Assembly (NCBI RefSeq): GCF_901000735.1
Contig: NC_081549.1
Coordinates: 5,943,416-6,007,415, forward strand
Reading direction: 5' to 3'
DNA from: Corylus avellana
Lineage: Eukaryota > Streptophyta > Magnoliopsida > Fagales > Betulaceae
DNA: 64,000 nucleotides
Below are positions 1 to 11,089 of the stretch, piece by piece. The stretch's first letter is position 1; every line of letters starts with the position of its first letter. The notes under the pieces are model-generated. The model ran no database searches. It was not told the DNA's origin and worked only from the letters and a program-made list of their open reading frames with translations. Both the position numbers and the translations under genes were made by a program.

Positions 1-148
1 CCTCCACCTTTAACTCATCTTCTAATGTCTAAAATTCTGTCTCTAAAACCAACAGAGGAGTCCAAGAGTGGACTATCGGAGATGTCAGCCGTTCATCTCC
101 CTTCTGTCTCTAGACAGAGTCTGAAAATGCCTTTGGGGCTGGGCACAT
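1..148 (-). repeat. Left arm of a long inverted repeat
   Basis: Read on the minus strand, this stretch begins TGTGCCCAGC and matches the plus strand from 952 to about 1157. Both contain GATGAACGGCTGA and ATTTTAGACAT in the same order. The two arms point away from each other and flank a decayed GRAS fragment. The left arm runs to the window edge, so its true length is unknown. Similarity is patchy, which suggests an old element. Confidence 0.55.
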
Positions 149-443
149 GTCTAGAATGTGGCTGATTCAAAAAGCCAGTTTTATGGGGATGGGTCTAGTT
201 TTGGATCGAATCCTGGCCTTTCAAGTTGCTCTGTGCTTTTGGGTAGGTGTAGATCTTGGACTGCTCCTTTGTATTCAATCACTGGGGCCAGGTACTCTTG
301 GTCATATGCCCAAGCTGAAACCACTTTCTACTTAATTATTTTACGACATTTCTATTCTTTTGTTTCTGAGAGCTAGTCTTATTTTTTTTTTTTATTATTA
401 TTATTAAATTTTTTCTTTTCATTCAATTTTAGTTGTGGTTGGA

Positions 444-905
444 TTAAAAACATAGATACTCTTTGTTTTGAAACTTTCGCTTAAGATGCAATGGCAAAGC
501 ACTAAAGGTGCTTAGCTGAGTCCAACCATTGTCAAATGGGGAAGAGTGCTGCCTAATCTGCTTTAGTACATTAACAGTCCTATCATCAGCAAAGAGAGCT
601 TGTGCACACATAACCAGTAGAGTTCTCAAATCCACAACGTCATTCTTATTGCTCTGGTTCTTGACACGAGTCTCTGCAACTCTAGATATATTGGATTGTT
701 CATTTTGCTGCGAGAAGTGACCCTAGATATATTGGATTGCCCATTCTTATTGGATTGTCCAAACGGTTCTTCTTTTCTCCATTCTGCAAGCCTTCATTAA
801 CAGTACACATAGAAGGCTCCTCTTTTTTCCCAGCACAGAGCAACACCTTATCAAACATCTCTGATTGCTCACTCTTGGACTCCTCTGTAAATAGAAGGAT
901 TTTTA
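444..905 (-). pseudogene. GRAS-family transcription factor fragment (SCL/LISCL type)
   Basis: Two pieces in different minus-strand frames resemble the LISCL branch of the GRAS family. From about 888 to 780 one reads EQSEMFDKVLLCAGKKEE, the acidic linker before the GRAS domain. From 637 to about 520 the next reads VDLRTLLVMCAQAL and then KQIRQHSSPF, the start of the GRAS domain (leucine heptad repeat I). The normal protein has over 300 more residues, but similarity stops after SSPF. At least one frameshift and stop codons separate the pieces, so this cannot make a GRAS protein. It lies between inverted repeats, which suggests capture or transduction by a mobile element. The family call rests on memory of the motif and is fairly secure; the subfamily is less so. 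Confidence 0.7.
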
Positions 906-951
906 GCACATAAATTTACATTTGATTCTATTGCCATGGCTCTGATATGTG

Positions 952-1160
952 CCCAGCTCCAGTGGCACATATCAGACCGTATCTGAGAGGGAAGGCAGAT
1001 GAACGGCTGAGGGAGAAATACTTTGGACTGCTGTGTGTTTGAGAGAAGGGATTTTAGACATGCTATGTGTCTGAGTGAGAAGGAACTTTAGAGGTTAGAA
1101 GAGGAGTTCACATTAGAAGAGGAGTTCACGTTAGAAGAGGAGTTAATAGTGGAGGTAGTC
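952..1160 (+). repeat. Right arm of the inverted repeat, preceded by a PBS-like motif
   Basis: This is homologous to the reverse complement of 1-148. Immediately before it, at about 942-951, the plus strand reads GGCTCTGATA, which resembles the reverse complement of the initiator-Met tRNA primer site of plant LTR retrotransposons. The arm also holds three short tandem units based on TTAGAAGAGGAGTTCAC at about 1096-1145. Whether it is an old LTR or the terminal repeat of a DNA transposon cannot be settled here. Confidence 0.45.
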
Positions 1161-1247
1161 TATTAATCCTATTAAAAAGTTGTGCCTTTCACATGATAAT
1201 TTATTAGACTGGGTTGGAGGAAATTTTTGTTTTTTTTAAATTTTTTT

Positions 1248-1290
1248 TGCAAAAACACAATCCGAGTAATGCAACATATTTATTATGGTG
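1248..1290. mobile_element. Short copia LTR-end fragment
   Basis: Positions 1248-1275 are identical to 7207-7234, the terminal bases of the copia LTR at 7207-7547 (TGCAAAAACACAATCCGAG...). Similarity fades within about 40 bp, and the first recognisable Nudix exon starts 60 bp further on. This points to LTR-related insertion or recombination just upstream of the surviving part of the Nudix gene. Confidence 0.6.
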
Positions 1291-1349
1291 AAGGTTGCTT
1301 CTATTGTCGTTGTTTGTTCACCATTCGATGTTTGGGTGTGATTGAGTAG

Positions 1350-2896
1350 GACTCTTCCTGCTGGTTACATGGAAATAGGGGAGTCTGCTGCAGAAGGGGC
1401 GATTAGGGAAACCTGGGAAGAAGCAAATGCAGAAGTTGAAGTGCTGTCTCCTTTTGCTCAATTGGATATTCCTCTTATTGGCCAAGTGAGGGAGAAACAA
1501 CTTTTCATTTAGCTCATATTGACTTTCTGTGTACTTGCTAAAGATGCTTGTGTAATTCATTATGCCTTGTTTGGAGCAGACTTATATAATCTTCTTGGCA
1601 AATCTCAAGAAGCCGCAGTTCTCACCAGGCCCAGAATCATCAGAATGCCAGCTTTTTTCCCTTGATGATATACCTTTTGATTCCCTAGCATTTTCATCGA
1701 TGCTGGTTACCTTAAATTTGGTATGAACCAGTTTTGAACTGTAAAACTGTATCATTACTAATTTACTATTAACTTCCCTGTCAGACATGAAATTTATGTC
1801 ATGGTGTCTATCTCTTTTTGCTGCAGTATGTTGAAGATGTTAAGGCTGGAAAACCCAAGTTCCACTATGGTACAATCAATAAGAGGTAAATCCATTTTAT
1901 ATGTGGGAAATTTGATCTGGTTCTGAAAGATAATTGACAAGAATAAGAGTAATGTTACAATCTGTCGTATTTGGTACGGGATAAGACATAAAATGTGACT
2001 TAATTATGTACTATTAGGTCTATGTATAGTGAGTTGTGTAAATCCATTGCTTTGTGCCAAAATCAAGTTTAAGGATTTCCATGTCCATTTTTAGTTGCAT
2101 TTGCTAGTTTGCCAATATTAGCAGGAAAGTTACATGGTTAAAAAGAGGCTTCTTGCTCCCAAATTCTATACTATGAACCCTTTCCCATCTTTCTATCCAC
2201 ATTTCTAAAACACATAATTGTTCAAAGGGTTATCAGTGGAGCTGTTTTGGTTGCTTAGTCCTATATATATTGATGTCCAATCAGCTTCTTATAGTGGCAA
2301 TAGAAGCAACCTGTTATTTCTAGTTGTTTAATCCAGCCCCTCGACCCCAACCCCTATAATACGAAAATTTAATGGAAATGAAGTTCTGATTAAGGTCTTC
2401 TATTATGGTAGATGTCATTGTAATTATTGATTACCTTTTCTTTTTCCCTTCTCTGTCTCTCTCCCTCTTAAGAAAAAAGAAAATCAGTTTTAAGTAATGC
2501 AGAGTTGCAAATGTTCTGTGAAATATTGATGTATGAGGGAGTGTAAGAGATCATTTTGGAAATTTTATTGGGAAGTCCAATGTTCTAATGAGAGTGCCAA
2601 CCTGTTTTTAAAACTTGTCACTGAAATCCTTTTGCCCTTTACAAATAGTTGATATAAGGTTTTGTTGAGTTTGGGGATCTGGATTCTCTAAAATTCCTAG
2701 AATACCCTAGGAATTCTAGGGAATCTTGATCCATTGGTTGGAGGTTAATCCTTTTCAAACATGGAATACCTTGTGTTTCTGAATGATGTTATTAATGTTC
2801 CTGGTACATGATTCTTTGCTTATGGTTATTGTCAGGCCTGGCACAAGTCCTTCTGATATTCACGCCTTTACTCTTGATTATCATCTTCAGTCTTGA
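1350..2896 (+). pseudogene. NUDT23: Nudix hydrolase 23-like gene, 3' part only
   Basis: Four exons join in frame: 1350-1485, 1580-1720, 1827-1885 and 2836-2896 (stop TGA 2894-2896). All introns are GT-AG and the phases agree. Exon 1 encodes the Nudix box, from [17 protein letters not shown] through [11 protein letters not shown]. The later exons carry [27 protein letters not shown] and FHYGTINK, characteristic of plant NUDT23 (plastid FAD/ADP-ribose pyrophosphatase). The missing part is the N-terminus: transit peptide, zinc-ribbon-like region and the start of the Nudix fold. A copia LTR fragment lies 60 bp upstream. The consensus glycine of the Nudix box (EExG) is Asn here (EEAN). The intact downstream frames suggest recent truncation, or 5' exons displaced beyond a rearrangement. 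On its own it has no start codon or N-terminus, so I treat it as a truncated gene. Confidence 0.75.
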
Positions 2897-4385
2897 CAAG
2901 ATGGTGAGTCCTCTATGATGCCCTTTGAAGTGGAAAAAATAGAATAAACAGTGATATACTCAATACTCAGGTTTGAAATTCTTTTTATTTTCTAGGAGTT
3001 GCTCCATGTGTCACATAATTGGTGTCTGAGGTCATCAACTGATGGGTCAATCATCAATGTGTTCTTTATAATGAAATTGCAGATGGGGCCTTAAGTTAGT
3101 TTGTATGTGTTGTCTCTTCCATGTAATAAATTTATACAACTTGAGGTATATTCATTATTCACCTAAACTATATGGTTTCCCCCCAATCTTTCCATATTTA
3201 ATCCCTTAAAATATGATATTAGTTGCAACCGATCCAATAGTTTAAGAGGATGATTCTTTAATATTAAAGTCTAGTGATGACATTGCAATTGACCTTACAG
3301 TTTGTCTAGTTTTTCCTCAATATTAAAGCCTAGTAATGACCTTTCAATTAACCTTATAGTTTGTGTGTGCAATGAATAATAAAACTTGAGATATAATCAA
3401 TCCTTAAATCTTTGTCTGGATTATATGATTTCATGTTTTGCTGGATGCAGGGTCTGGTTGTTATTTGAAAATGGGAAGCAAGAGAAACTGAAAAGCACAT
3501 TTGGTCAAGTTTGGAAAATGTTCCTGCGTATAATCAAATAGTGCCACACTGTGTCTTCACTGACTTTGAAATCCATTCATCTCATCTGAATTTTCGACGG
3601 CAAGTCAGCAATCCGTGACATCTATTTGAGGAGGTGAAAATTCGGAGTATTCATGAAGAAGATGGAATTTAATGAGGTCCAACTGGTTGATTGCCTTGTT
3701 TTTCCGAGGAAGATTCAAAGTATTATTGGAATTGCATCCGATGGAAATCTTGTAAACATTGAACAGAAATTCAAAAGGACAATTGGCATCTAATTGGTGT
3801 AAACAATGAGGAATCTTTTACACCATCATCAAATTGATTTCCTTGTGACGATGTTTTCCAATTTTCCAACAAAAAATTGATCGAAGATGTCTTATTATTA
3901 TTATTTCAACCCATGAATGACATAATCTTGGATTGAAAATTGTCCAATCAACATAACTTGAAAACCCAAATACGTAATATATAGTATCAAATAACGCAGT
4001 AAAGTATCAATGATTGATATTATTCGTAAAAAGAACATTATTTGAACCAAGAGACAATTGAAACTTCTATGAAACATGTCTAGGTCTCGTACATATTGCA
4101 GTAAGAAGCCTCCAATTGAATCTGAAACAAAGATTGCAATAAGTGTGAAATGCAGTTCAATAATAAAGTAGATAGGGAAGATCAAGAAAGAATACGTTTC
4201 CAATTAAAATAAATAGAATGCCAATTACATGCAAATTGTGTTCAAATTACAAAAGACAAGTAAAAAATAAAAAATAAAAAAAACTTATTATGCTTGTGTT
4301 ATCACTGGGCATTTTCATTATTACACAAAATTTATACAGAGCTTTTCATGAAAATGAGAACGATATACCTTCAATTCAAACGAAA

Positions 4386-4705
4386 TGTTAAACTACCATT
4401 CATCTTAAAAGCTTAAGCTTTTTGAATAAATGGTAATTAACATGGTATCAGAGCCAAAGGTCCTGAGATCGAACATTGGCTCCGTCGATTCACCCCTCAT
4501 TTAAATTAAATATTCCACATGTTGGGCCTCACCTATTAAAAGGTAGTTTGAGCTCACACGTGATTGGGAGTGTTAAACTAATGATTAAGTGATTAAATTT
4601 ATTTCTTCCTATCAGCTTAAGCTTTCAATTGGTAATTTAACAGACTATGTTAAACTACCATTCATCCTAAAAGCTTAAGCTTTTGGGATAATTGGTAATT
4701 TAACA
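4386..4705 (+). mobile_element. Very small TRIM-type LTR element
   Basis: Two direct repeats of about 57-58 bp, at 4386-4442 and 4648-4705, start TGTTAAACTACC and end in AACA. Directly after the first comes TGGTATCAGAGCC (4443-4455), a perfect initiator-Met tRNA primer-binding site. The interior is only about 205 bp and codes for nothing. The flanks CGAAA and TGAAA may be a five-base target-site duplication with one mismatch. A further related terminal repeat seems to lie inside, at about 4572-4642, so the element may be nested or rearranged. Such short LTRs are below the usual TRIM size range. Confidence 0.65.
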
Positions 4706-5172
4706 TGAAATAACTATATGTGGTTATTTGTTTGGCTATCCATACAAATTTGTCAAAATTCACTAAAATTTTGACAACCACTTTATGGTATATATATATA
4801 TTCACAATTATTAGCTATGATATTGATAAAAATATGTTTGGCATTGCTTTAAGTATTGAAATTACAAATTAAGTGCTCCACAAATTAGAAATGTTGAATA
4901 AATCAACTTCTGGTACACATGCATTGAGGTTCACGTAAAAGAAATAGTGTTCAATGTTTTGCAGTGAATGAAAATATATATAGATTCTTTTGCTGCCTTA
5001 TAAATTAATAATATAACACTTACAGAGCCTTCTTTTGTGACATTTAGGAAGATTGACAAACATCTATTGCAAATGGATATATTTTTCATACATTTATATG
5101 TACATTCTTTAAATAAAGGGAAAGATAGGAAAAGATCGGTTATTACCTCTTTACCAAATCTGAAACTGGAGC

Positions 5173-5661
5173 TCATGGAATGCGTGGGTGGTTCTTGACG
5201 TAGTTTTCATAACAGATTTTGGCACAAGCTCCAAGTAGAAATATACCTTTTCTTTGGTATTTTCGCTTGCAATGCGTCATGCACCTTTCAAAGTCCGAAC
5301 CCATAGCTTCCACTTTATAGATTTTGAGGCAGTCTCTAAGACCAAAATAAAGACACTTTTTGTATTCCCAATTTTCCATTAGCTCTCTTCTTTTCTCACA
5401 ATCTTCAAATGTTTCTGTAAGGCAAGTATGCAATGTTGGCTCTTGCTCCTCATGCTTCGGTTTCTCATGCTCTAGCTTTGGCTTTGGCTCTTGATGACTT
5501 GGCTTCTGAGATTTGTCAAGGCGAGAGAAATTAGAAAGCATGATGGGACTTGAAGGAGTGAAAGATGATGGGGCAAGGTTATTAGCTTGTATTTTAACCA
5601 TAATAAGGACTTGCAACACTATCATAACCTCCATAAGTTTTCTAACACCTTTTCTAGTCAT
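5173..5661 (-). CDS. Small secreted eight-cysteine protein, function unknown
   Basis: This is a 162-residue ORF. A hydrophobic segment at residues 9-24 suggests a signal peptide. A Ser/Pro- then Lys/Glu/Pro-rich linker follows (about 30-75). The C-terminal half holds cysteines at 80, 88, 103, 111, 127, 131, 146 and 150. The last four fit CX3C-X14-CX3C, the spacing of alpha-hairpinin-like folds (plant defence peptides and protease inhibitors); the first four are two CX7C pairs with the same 14-residue gap. I do not recognise an exact family. A diverged copy at 12186-12681 keeps all eight cysteines, which supports past selection on the protein. The ATG chosen is the first in frame and gives the signal segment. 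A possible splice donor (TTTG/GTAAAG) lies just past the stop on the minus strand, so a further exon cannot be excluded. Confidence 0.6.
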   Translation of the reverse strand: MTRKGVRKLMEVMIVLQVLIMVKIQANNLAPSSFTPSSPIMLSNFSRLDKSQKPSHQEPKPKLEHEKPKHEEQEPTLHTCLTETFEDCEKRRELMENWEYKKCLYFGLRDCLKIYKVEAMGSDFERCMTHCKRKYQRKGIFLLGACAKICYENYVKNHPRIP

Positions 5662-5880
5662 CTTTTTTCTCGAATATTAGATGGCAATGCTTAAAAGCCT
5701 TTAATCCTTTATATACAATTGAATGATTAGTTTAGTCCAAGAATTTATTTTTCTCTTCCATTAATTTTATTCAAAAAATGTTATTTAATAGTTGGAATTT
5801 TTGAAAGTATGATCTTTTTCCAGTTAAATGAATTTTAATTTAAGCAGCACCTTTTGGTTAGGATCACAATGTTTCATAAT

Positions 5881-5884
<4 letters not shown>

Positions 5885-5914
<30 letters not shown>
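5885..5914. repeat. Poly-T run of about 30 bases
   Basis: Homopolymer tract in the intergenic part of duplication copy 1. The equivalent site in copy 2 (about 12908-12950) has expanded as an (ATT)n microsatellite, so the two copies have mutated in different ways at the same place. Confidence 0.9.
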
Positions 5915-5922
<8 letters not shown>

Positions 5923-6410
5923 ATTAATAGCTTTTCCCCCTCGTGAATATGTTCATGTCCTTGGGTAACGACTATTTGAGGACGACCTTTATCTTTCAGT
6001 TTGGTGAGTGAAGAAAAATACATTGTAGTAATAATGAAATTGGAATGATCTTATTATTCATTTACGGAAATAGATTATAGAGGTAATTACTAAAAGGACC
6101 TTATGATTTTTTTTTAAAGAAAATCATAGAAAAAAATTATTTTTTACAAATTATGAAGAGACAATTGAGTACATAAATAATTTAACTTGATCACATTAAC
6201 ATATATGGCATTGGATGGGAATACATGTACTGATCGAATGCTTAAGCAATGCCAAATGCTATATCATATCACACTGGCTTAAAGCATTTTTTTTTTAAGA
6301 TGAATTGTTTACAAAGGGTAACACTTGATTAAAAAAAAAATAGTATTCAGATTATGACTTTGAAGATAATAGAATACATCAACTTGATCACATTCAGACA
6401 TAGAATTTTG

Positions 6411-7206
6411 GATAGTGTTAAGCAATGATTATGCATGCCTAGTCCTTGATTCGGGATCCCCGTAAGACAACCAAACATTAGAGTGGTGTGCAGTAAAGGA
6501 GGGGTGCAAAGGTGACACCACATCTGATGCTTAAGTTAGTGAATGTGCAGAGGTAAGGTAATAAGAGAATTAGAGAAATAGGTAGAGATTGGGCATGAAA
6601 GCATTCATAGGTCTAGCCTCATACGACCTCATGGGTTGAGTACCATTTTGGTGAAGTGCCTTCATAAGTCAATTGTCATCAATTAGCCATTGATTTGGCC
6701 TTTGCTCATGCGGGAGATTATGATCATCCTTCCTTTAGTAAGTTGTATTTCCTAAGTGGGTGCACACATTACTTTCCATAGTTATTGCTTGATATGGAAT
6801 TTTCTCTCCTGGATGTATTCTTTCACGTAAAGTTGGGTTTTAACAGTGAGCTAGCTGGCTCTTTAGAGCCGTGTTTGGTTGGCTATCCATTGGGCTGGTG
6901 GGGAATGTAAGCTTCCATTCTAGTATTCCCCCATTTCTCTAAGGCTACTTGTGTAGGCTAATTGGAATTAGGTGTAAGGAGCATGACCGCTTGGGCATGT
7001 GGGTTCGTGGAGTATTGCCTAGGCCGATAAGGAATGTAAGCTTTCATTCCAGTGGTCCTCCATTTCCTTGGGCTACTTGTTTAGGCCAATGATAATTGAG
7101 TTGTTAGTTCCTTGTTCCTTTTGCAAAGGCCTCGCTTTGTGCGTATCATGTTCGACTATTTCATTTAATGAATGTCTGGGGGGGACTGGTCATCTCAAAA
7201 CTAAGT
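6411..7206. other. Unique spacer between duplication copy 1 and the copia element
   Basis: No ORF, RNA gene or terminal repeat could be supported here. A loosely repeated stretch occurs twice, at about 6895-6965 and 7030-7090. It contains GGAATGTAAGC, TTTCATTCCAGT-like and CCATTTC motifs followed by CTACTTG, which suggests an old local duplication. Confidence 0.5.
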
Positions 7207-7547
7207 TGCAAAAACACAATCCGAGTAATGCAACAGGTCTATTATGATTGTTGTTATCGTGCACAATAATGATGAATAATATAGAATCGAAAAAAGAAAG
7301 ATCAAGAGAAAGTTGAGACACAGATTTATGTGGTTCGGCAATGTGCCTACGTCCACAGGAGAGAGTGCAGCTATATTTTACTATTCAATGATTTAGAATT
7401 ACAGCATAACATATTTATAGGAAAACCCTAATTATAAGTACTTTGGAAAACCCCAAAATACCCCCCACAACTTATTTGTCCCTAGGCCCACATAAATTAA
7501 TTACACCCAATGGGCCAGTAGTAGAATATGAGCTACTTGTTCCAACA
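7207..7547 (-). repeat. Copia 3' LTR (341 bp)
   Basis: Starts TG and ends CA (minus-strand reading TGTTGGAACA ... TTTTTGCA). It is bordered on the internal side by a typical copia polypurine tract. Minus-strand sequence near 7420 (TATAAATATG) can serve as the LTR TATA box. The terminal 28 bases recur at 1248-1275. Confidence 0.8.
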
Positions 7548-7649
7548 ATCTCCACCTTGGCGAGTATTCACCTCTTTGAAGATAATCAAGTATTGGGCCT
7601 ACGCCTGGAACTAATAGGTTTGGGGATGCTGCCTTCTCTCCTCTCCTTT

Positions 7650-9800
7650 CTAGCGCATGGAGACATTTGTCAAGTCCAAGTAGTGCTTGAACTTGTCTGC
7701 AGTAACAAGCTTCGTCAACATGTCTGCTGCATTCTCAGAAGTGTGAATCTTCTCAAGTAACAATTCACCTGTAGCAACCAATTCCCTAATCTTGTGAAAC
7801 CTCACATCAATGTGTTTGGTTCTAGCATGATACACTTGGTTCTTTGCCAAGTAAATGGTACTCTGATTGTCACAATACAACGGAACTCCGCCTTGCTGAA
7901 TACCCAGCTCCCTGACTAACCCTATAAGCCACAAAGCTTCCTTTGCAGCCTCATCCGCCGCCATGTACTCCGCCTTAGTCGTGGACATCGCAACCGTAGA
8001 TTGGATCATAGACGTCCAACATATGGGTCCTCCTGCAAGAGTGAACACATAACCCATGGTCGACCTCCTGTCATCCTAATCCCCTGCATAATCTGCATCC
8101 ATATATCCGACAACTGACAAATCACTTTTTTGTCTGACAAAAGTGATGCCATACTCTGTAGTACCTTTCAAGTATTTGAAAATCCATTTGACTGCATCCC
8201 AGTGTTGTCTCTCCGGATTCGCCATGTACTTGCTCATCACACTAACTGGATGAGCCAAATCTAGCCTGGTACATACCATAGCATACATCAGACACCCCAC
8301 TGCACTGGCATATGGGACCTTAGACATGTCTTCAATTTCTTCAACTGTCTTTGGACACTGTGAGGTAGACAAACGAAAATTATTCGCAAAAGGTGTGCTT
8401 ACCGGTTTCGTATTCTCCATGCTAAACCTCTCCAACACCTTCTTCACATAGCCGGCTTGAGATAGCCACAATCTCTTGGCATCCCTATCTCTGCGAATCT
8501 CCATCTCAAGAATCTTCTTGGCTGCGCCGAAATCCTTCATGTCAAATTCTCTACTCAACAAAACTTTCAGTTTGTAAACCTCTACTATACTCTTAGCTGT
8601 AATAAGCATATCGTCCATGTACAGTAACAGGAAAATAAATGAGTTATCATCAAGGTTCCTCACATACACACAACAGTCATACTCACATCTCCTGTAGCCA
8701 ATTCTGATCATATAGGAGTCAAACCGCTTATACCACTACCTTGGAGACTGCTTCAGACCATAAAGTGACTTCTTCAATTTACAGACCAAGTGCTCATGTC
8801 CAGGTTGACTGAACCCTTCTGGCTGCTCCATGTAAATCTGCTTCTCCAAATCACCATGGAGAAAAGTTGTCTTCACATCCATTTGCTCCAATGCCATGTC
8901 ATAATGAGCTACCAACGCCAATACCGCTTTGATGGAGGTATGTCTGACCACTAGAAAAAAATATTTCCTCATAATCAACCCCTTTCTACTGTGAATAACC
9001 CTTTGCTACTAGGCGAGCCTTGAACTTTTCTCCCCCTTTTTCTGATACTGCTTCCTTTTTCTTGAACACCCATTTGCACCCTATCACCCTCTTCCTCTTT
9101 GGAAGCTCCACCAAATCCCACGTCTGGTTTTTATGCAAAGACTCCATATCTTCCGCCATAGAACCCACCCATCTGCTCTTCTCTTGGCCATTGACAGTCT
9201 CTTGAAAAGTAGTAGGATCTTCGCTGTTAATGCCAAGAGCATAAGAAACCATGTCTTCAAAACCGTACCTGGTTGGTGGCCTGATAATGCGTTTAGGCCT
9301 GTCTGTGGCTATAGTGTGATGCTCCTTAACTCCTGAAGTAGAGGTCTCTGTACCCTGAGAAGTGTTCTCCTGCACAGGAGTCTCTAACTCCACCTGCACC
9401 ACCTGCTTATCACTGCTTATCACTGTTACTGCTTTCTAGCACCTCCTTCTCTTTACCCTAAGTACTCTTCAACATGGAATTTTCATCAAATACCACGTCT
9501 CTACTGATCACCGCCTTGTTTGCCTTCGGATCCTAAAACTTGTAACCCTTAACCCCTTTCCCATATCTGAGAAAGACACACTGTCTAGACTTTGGATCAA
9601 GCTTCGATCGTTCTTCACTAGGTATGTGCACATAGGCTGGACAACCAAATACTCTCAAACTAGAGTAATCTACCTCATTACCTGTCTACACCTCCTCTGC
9701 AACTTTCCCATCAAGTGCTACCCTCGATGACTTGCTGATTAAGTAGCATGCCATACTTACTTCAACCTGAGACATCGTGCTCTCTCTACAATAGACCTAT
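7650..9800 (-). pseudogene. Copia pol remnant: integrase C-terminus, reverse transcriptase, RNase H
   Basis: Reading down the minus strand: integrase C-terminal region at about 9690-9450 (FGCPAYVHIPSEERSK, VFDENSML); reverse transcriptase start at 9423-8986 (KWVFKKK, FKARLVAKGYSQ); palm at 8978-8736 (MDVKTTFLHGDL, EQPEGF) and 8711-8076 with the catalytic YMDD; RNase H at 8057-7650 (STTKAEYMA, DNQS, ARTKHIDVRFH). Stop codons near 8735, 8075 and in the integrase part, and a frameshift near 8980, break the polyprotein. All core catalytic motifs can still be read, so the decay is moderate. Confidence 0.9.
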
Positions 9801-11089
9801 TCATGTCCCTCTCTCTCTTCAGAAGAAAAAAAAAAAATCAGTTTAAGTAATGCAGAGTTGCAAATGTTCTCAGTGTTATACTCAATACTCAGTGTTAGTT
9901 TTATTTTGTCTTGGCTGGATTCGTGTGAACTCTAAAATATAAAACTTCTCAGGGGCAGCTAAACCAAAAAAATTACTAAATCTGTAAAAGAATAAGGATT
10001 ACAAGAAGTTCACACTCAGGTTTGAAATTCTTTTTATTTTCTTGGCATTGCTCCATGTGTCACGTAATTGGTGTCTGAGGTCATCAACTGATGGGTCAAT
10101 CATCAATGTGTTCTTTATAATGAAATTGCAGATGGGGGGGAGGGGTCTCTTCCATGTAATCAATTTATACAAGTGAGGTATATTCATTATTCACCTAAAC
10201 CATAGGGTTTCCCCCCATTCTTTGCCTACATTTTAAATTTGCATATTTAATCCCCTAAAATATGATATTAGTTGCACCTGATCCAATAGTTTAAGAGGGT
10301 GATTCTTTAATATTAAAGTGTAGTGATGACATTGTAATTGACCTTGTATATAGTTTGTCTAGTTTTTCCACAATATTAAAGATTAGTAATGACCTTCCAA
10401 TTAACCTTATAGTTTGTGTGTGCAATGAATAATAAAACTTGAGATATAATCAATCCTTAAATCTTTGTCTGGATTATATGATTTCATGTTATGCTGGATG
10501 CAGGGCCTGGTTGTTATTTGAAAATGGGAAGCAAGAGAAACTGAAAAGCACATTTGGTCAAGTTTGGAAAATGTTCCTGCGTATAATCAAATAGTGCCAC
10601 ACTGTGTCTTCACTGACTTTGAAATCCATTCATCTCATCTGAATTTTCAACAGCAATCCGCGACATCTATTTGAGGAGGTGAAAATTAGGAATATTCGTG
10701 AAGAAGATGGAATTTAATGAGGTCCAACTGGTTGGTTGCCTTGTTTTTCCGAGGAAGATTCAAACTATTATTGGAATTTCATCCGATGGAAATCTTGTAA
10801 ACATTGAACAGAAATTCAAATGGACAATTGGCATCTAATTGGTGTAAAGACTGAGGAATCTTTTGCACCATCATCAAATTGATTTCCTTATGACGATGTT
10901 TTCCAAAATTTTCAACAAAAAATTGATCGAAGATGTATTATTATTATTATTGCGAAGAGGGTTTGTGAATGTTTTCCTTTTCACTAACAATTTTAGTTTT
11001 ATTAATGTTGTTGCTGTTTGCACCTTGGAGTCCAAATTGTTGGCAAACCTAGCCGTTATAGGTGAGTAATGTTACAAGTCCTTCTTGTG

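Larger units (their letters stand above)
2450..6410. repeat. Segmental tandem duplication, copy 1
   Basis: Starting inside the last Nudix intron, this block matches 9815-13445 through several landmarks. These are the AAGTAATGCAGAGTTGCAAATG stretch (about 2495 and 9845), the CTCCATGTGTCAC region (3001 and 10049), the CTGAAAAGCACATTTGG region (3489 and 10540), the cysteine-rich ORF (5173-5661 and 12186-12681) and the CAAAGGGTAAC stretch (about 6312 and 13353). Copy 1 alone keeps the last Nudix exon and has an extra segment from about 4386 to 5070 that includes a small retroelement. An ORF of 100 codons at 3901-4203 (minus) is hydrophobic but not conserved as a frame in copy 2, so I do not call it a gene. 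Confidence 0.85.
7207..9815 (-). mobile_element. Ty1/copia retrotransposon, 5'-truncated
   Basis: The minus-strand element keeps its 3' LTR (7207-7547), a polypurine tract next to it (minus AAGGTGGAGAT, about 7549-7559) and the 3' part of pol. Gag, protease, most of integrase and the 5' LTR are missing. At about 9800-9825 the sequence passes directly into the duplicated Nudix-intron sequence across a CT-rich stretch (compare 2455-2490). The junction therefore probably arose by recombination or deletion at low-complexity sequence. Confidence 0.9.

Noticed and set aside
3454..3830. Exon-like block conserved in all three duplication copies (TTTGAAAATGGGAAGCAAG...)
   Set aside because: Conserved as DNA, but stops occur in every frame in at least one copy and no family is recognisable; reported only as part of the duplication.
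3901..4203. 100-codon hydrophobic ORF
   Set aside because: The frame is broken in duplication copy 2 although the DNA is well conserved, so there is no sign of selection on this protein.
7443..7760. 105-codon plus-strand ORF over the copia LTR
   Set aside because: Antisense to the LTR and RNase H region; no independent evidence.
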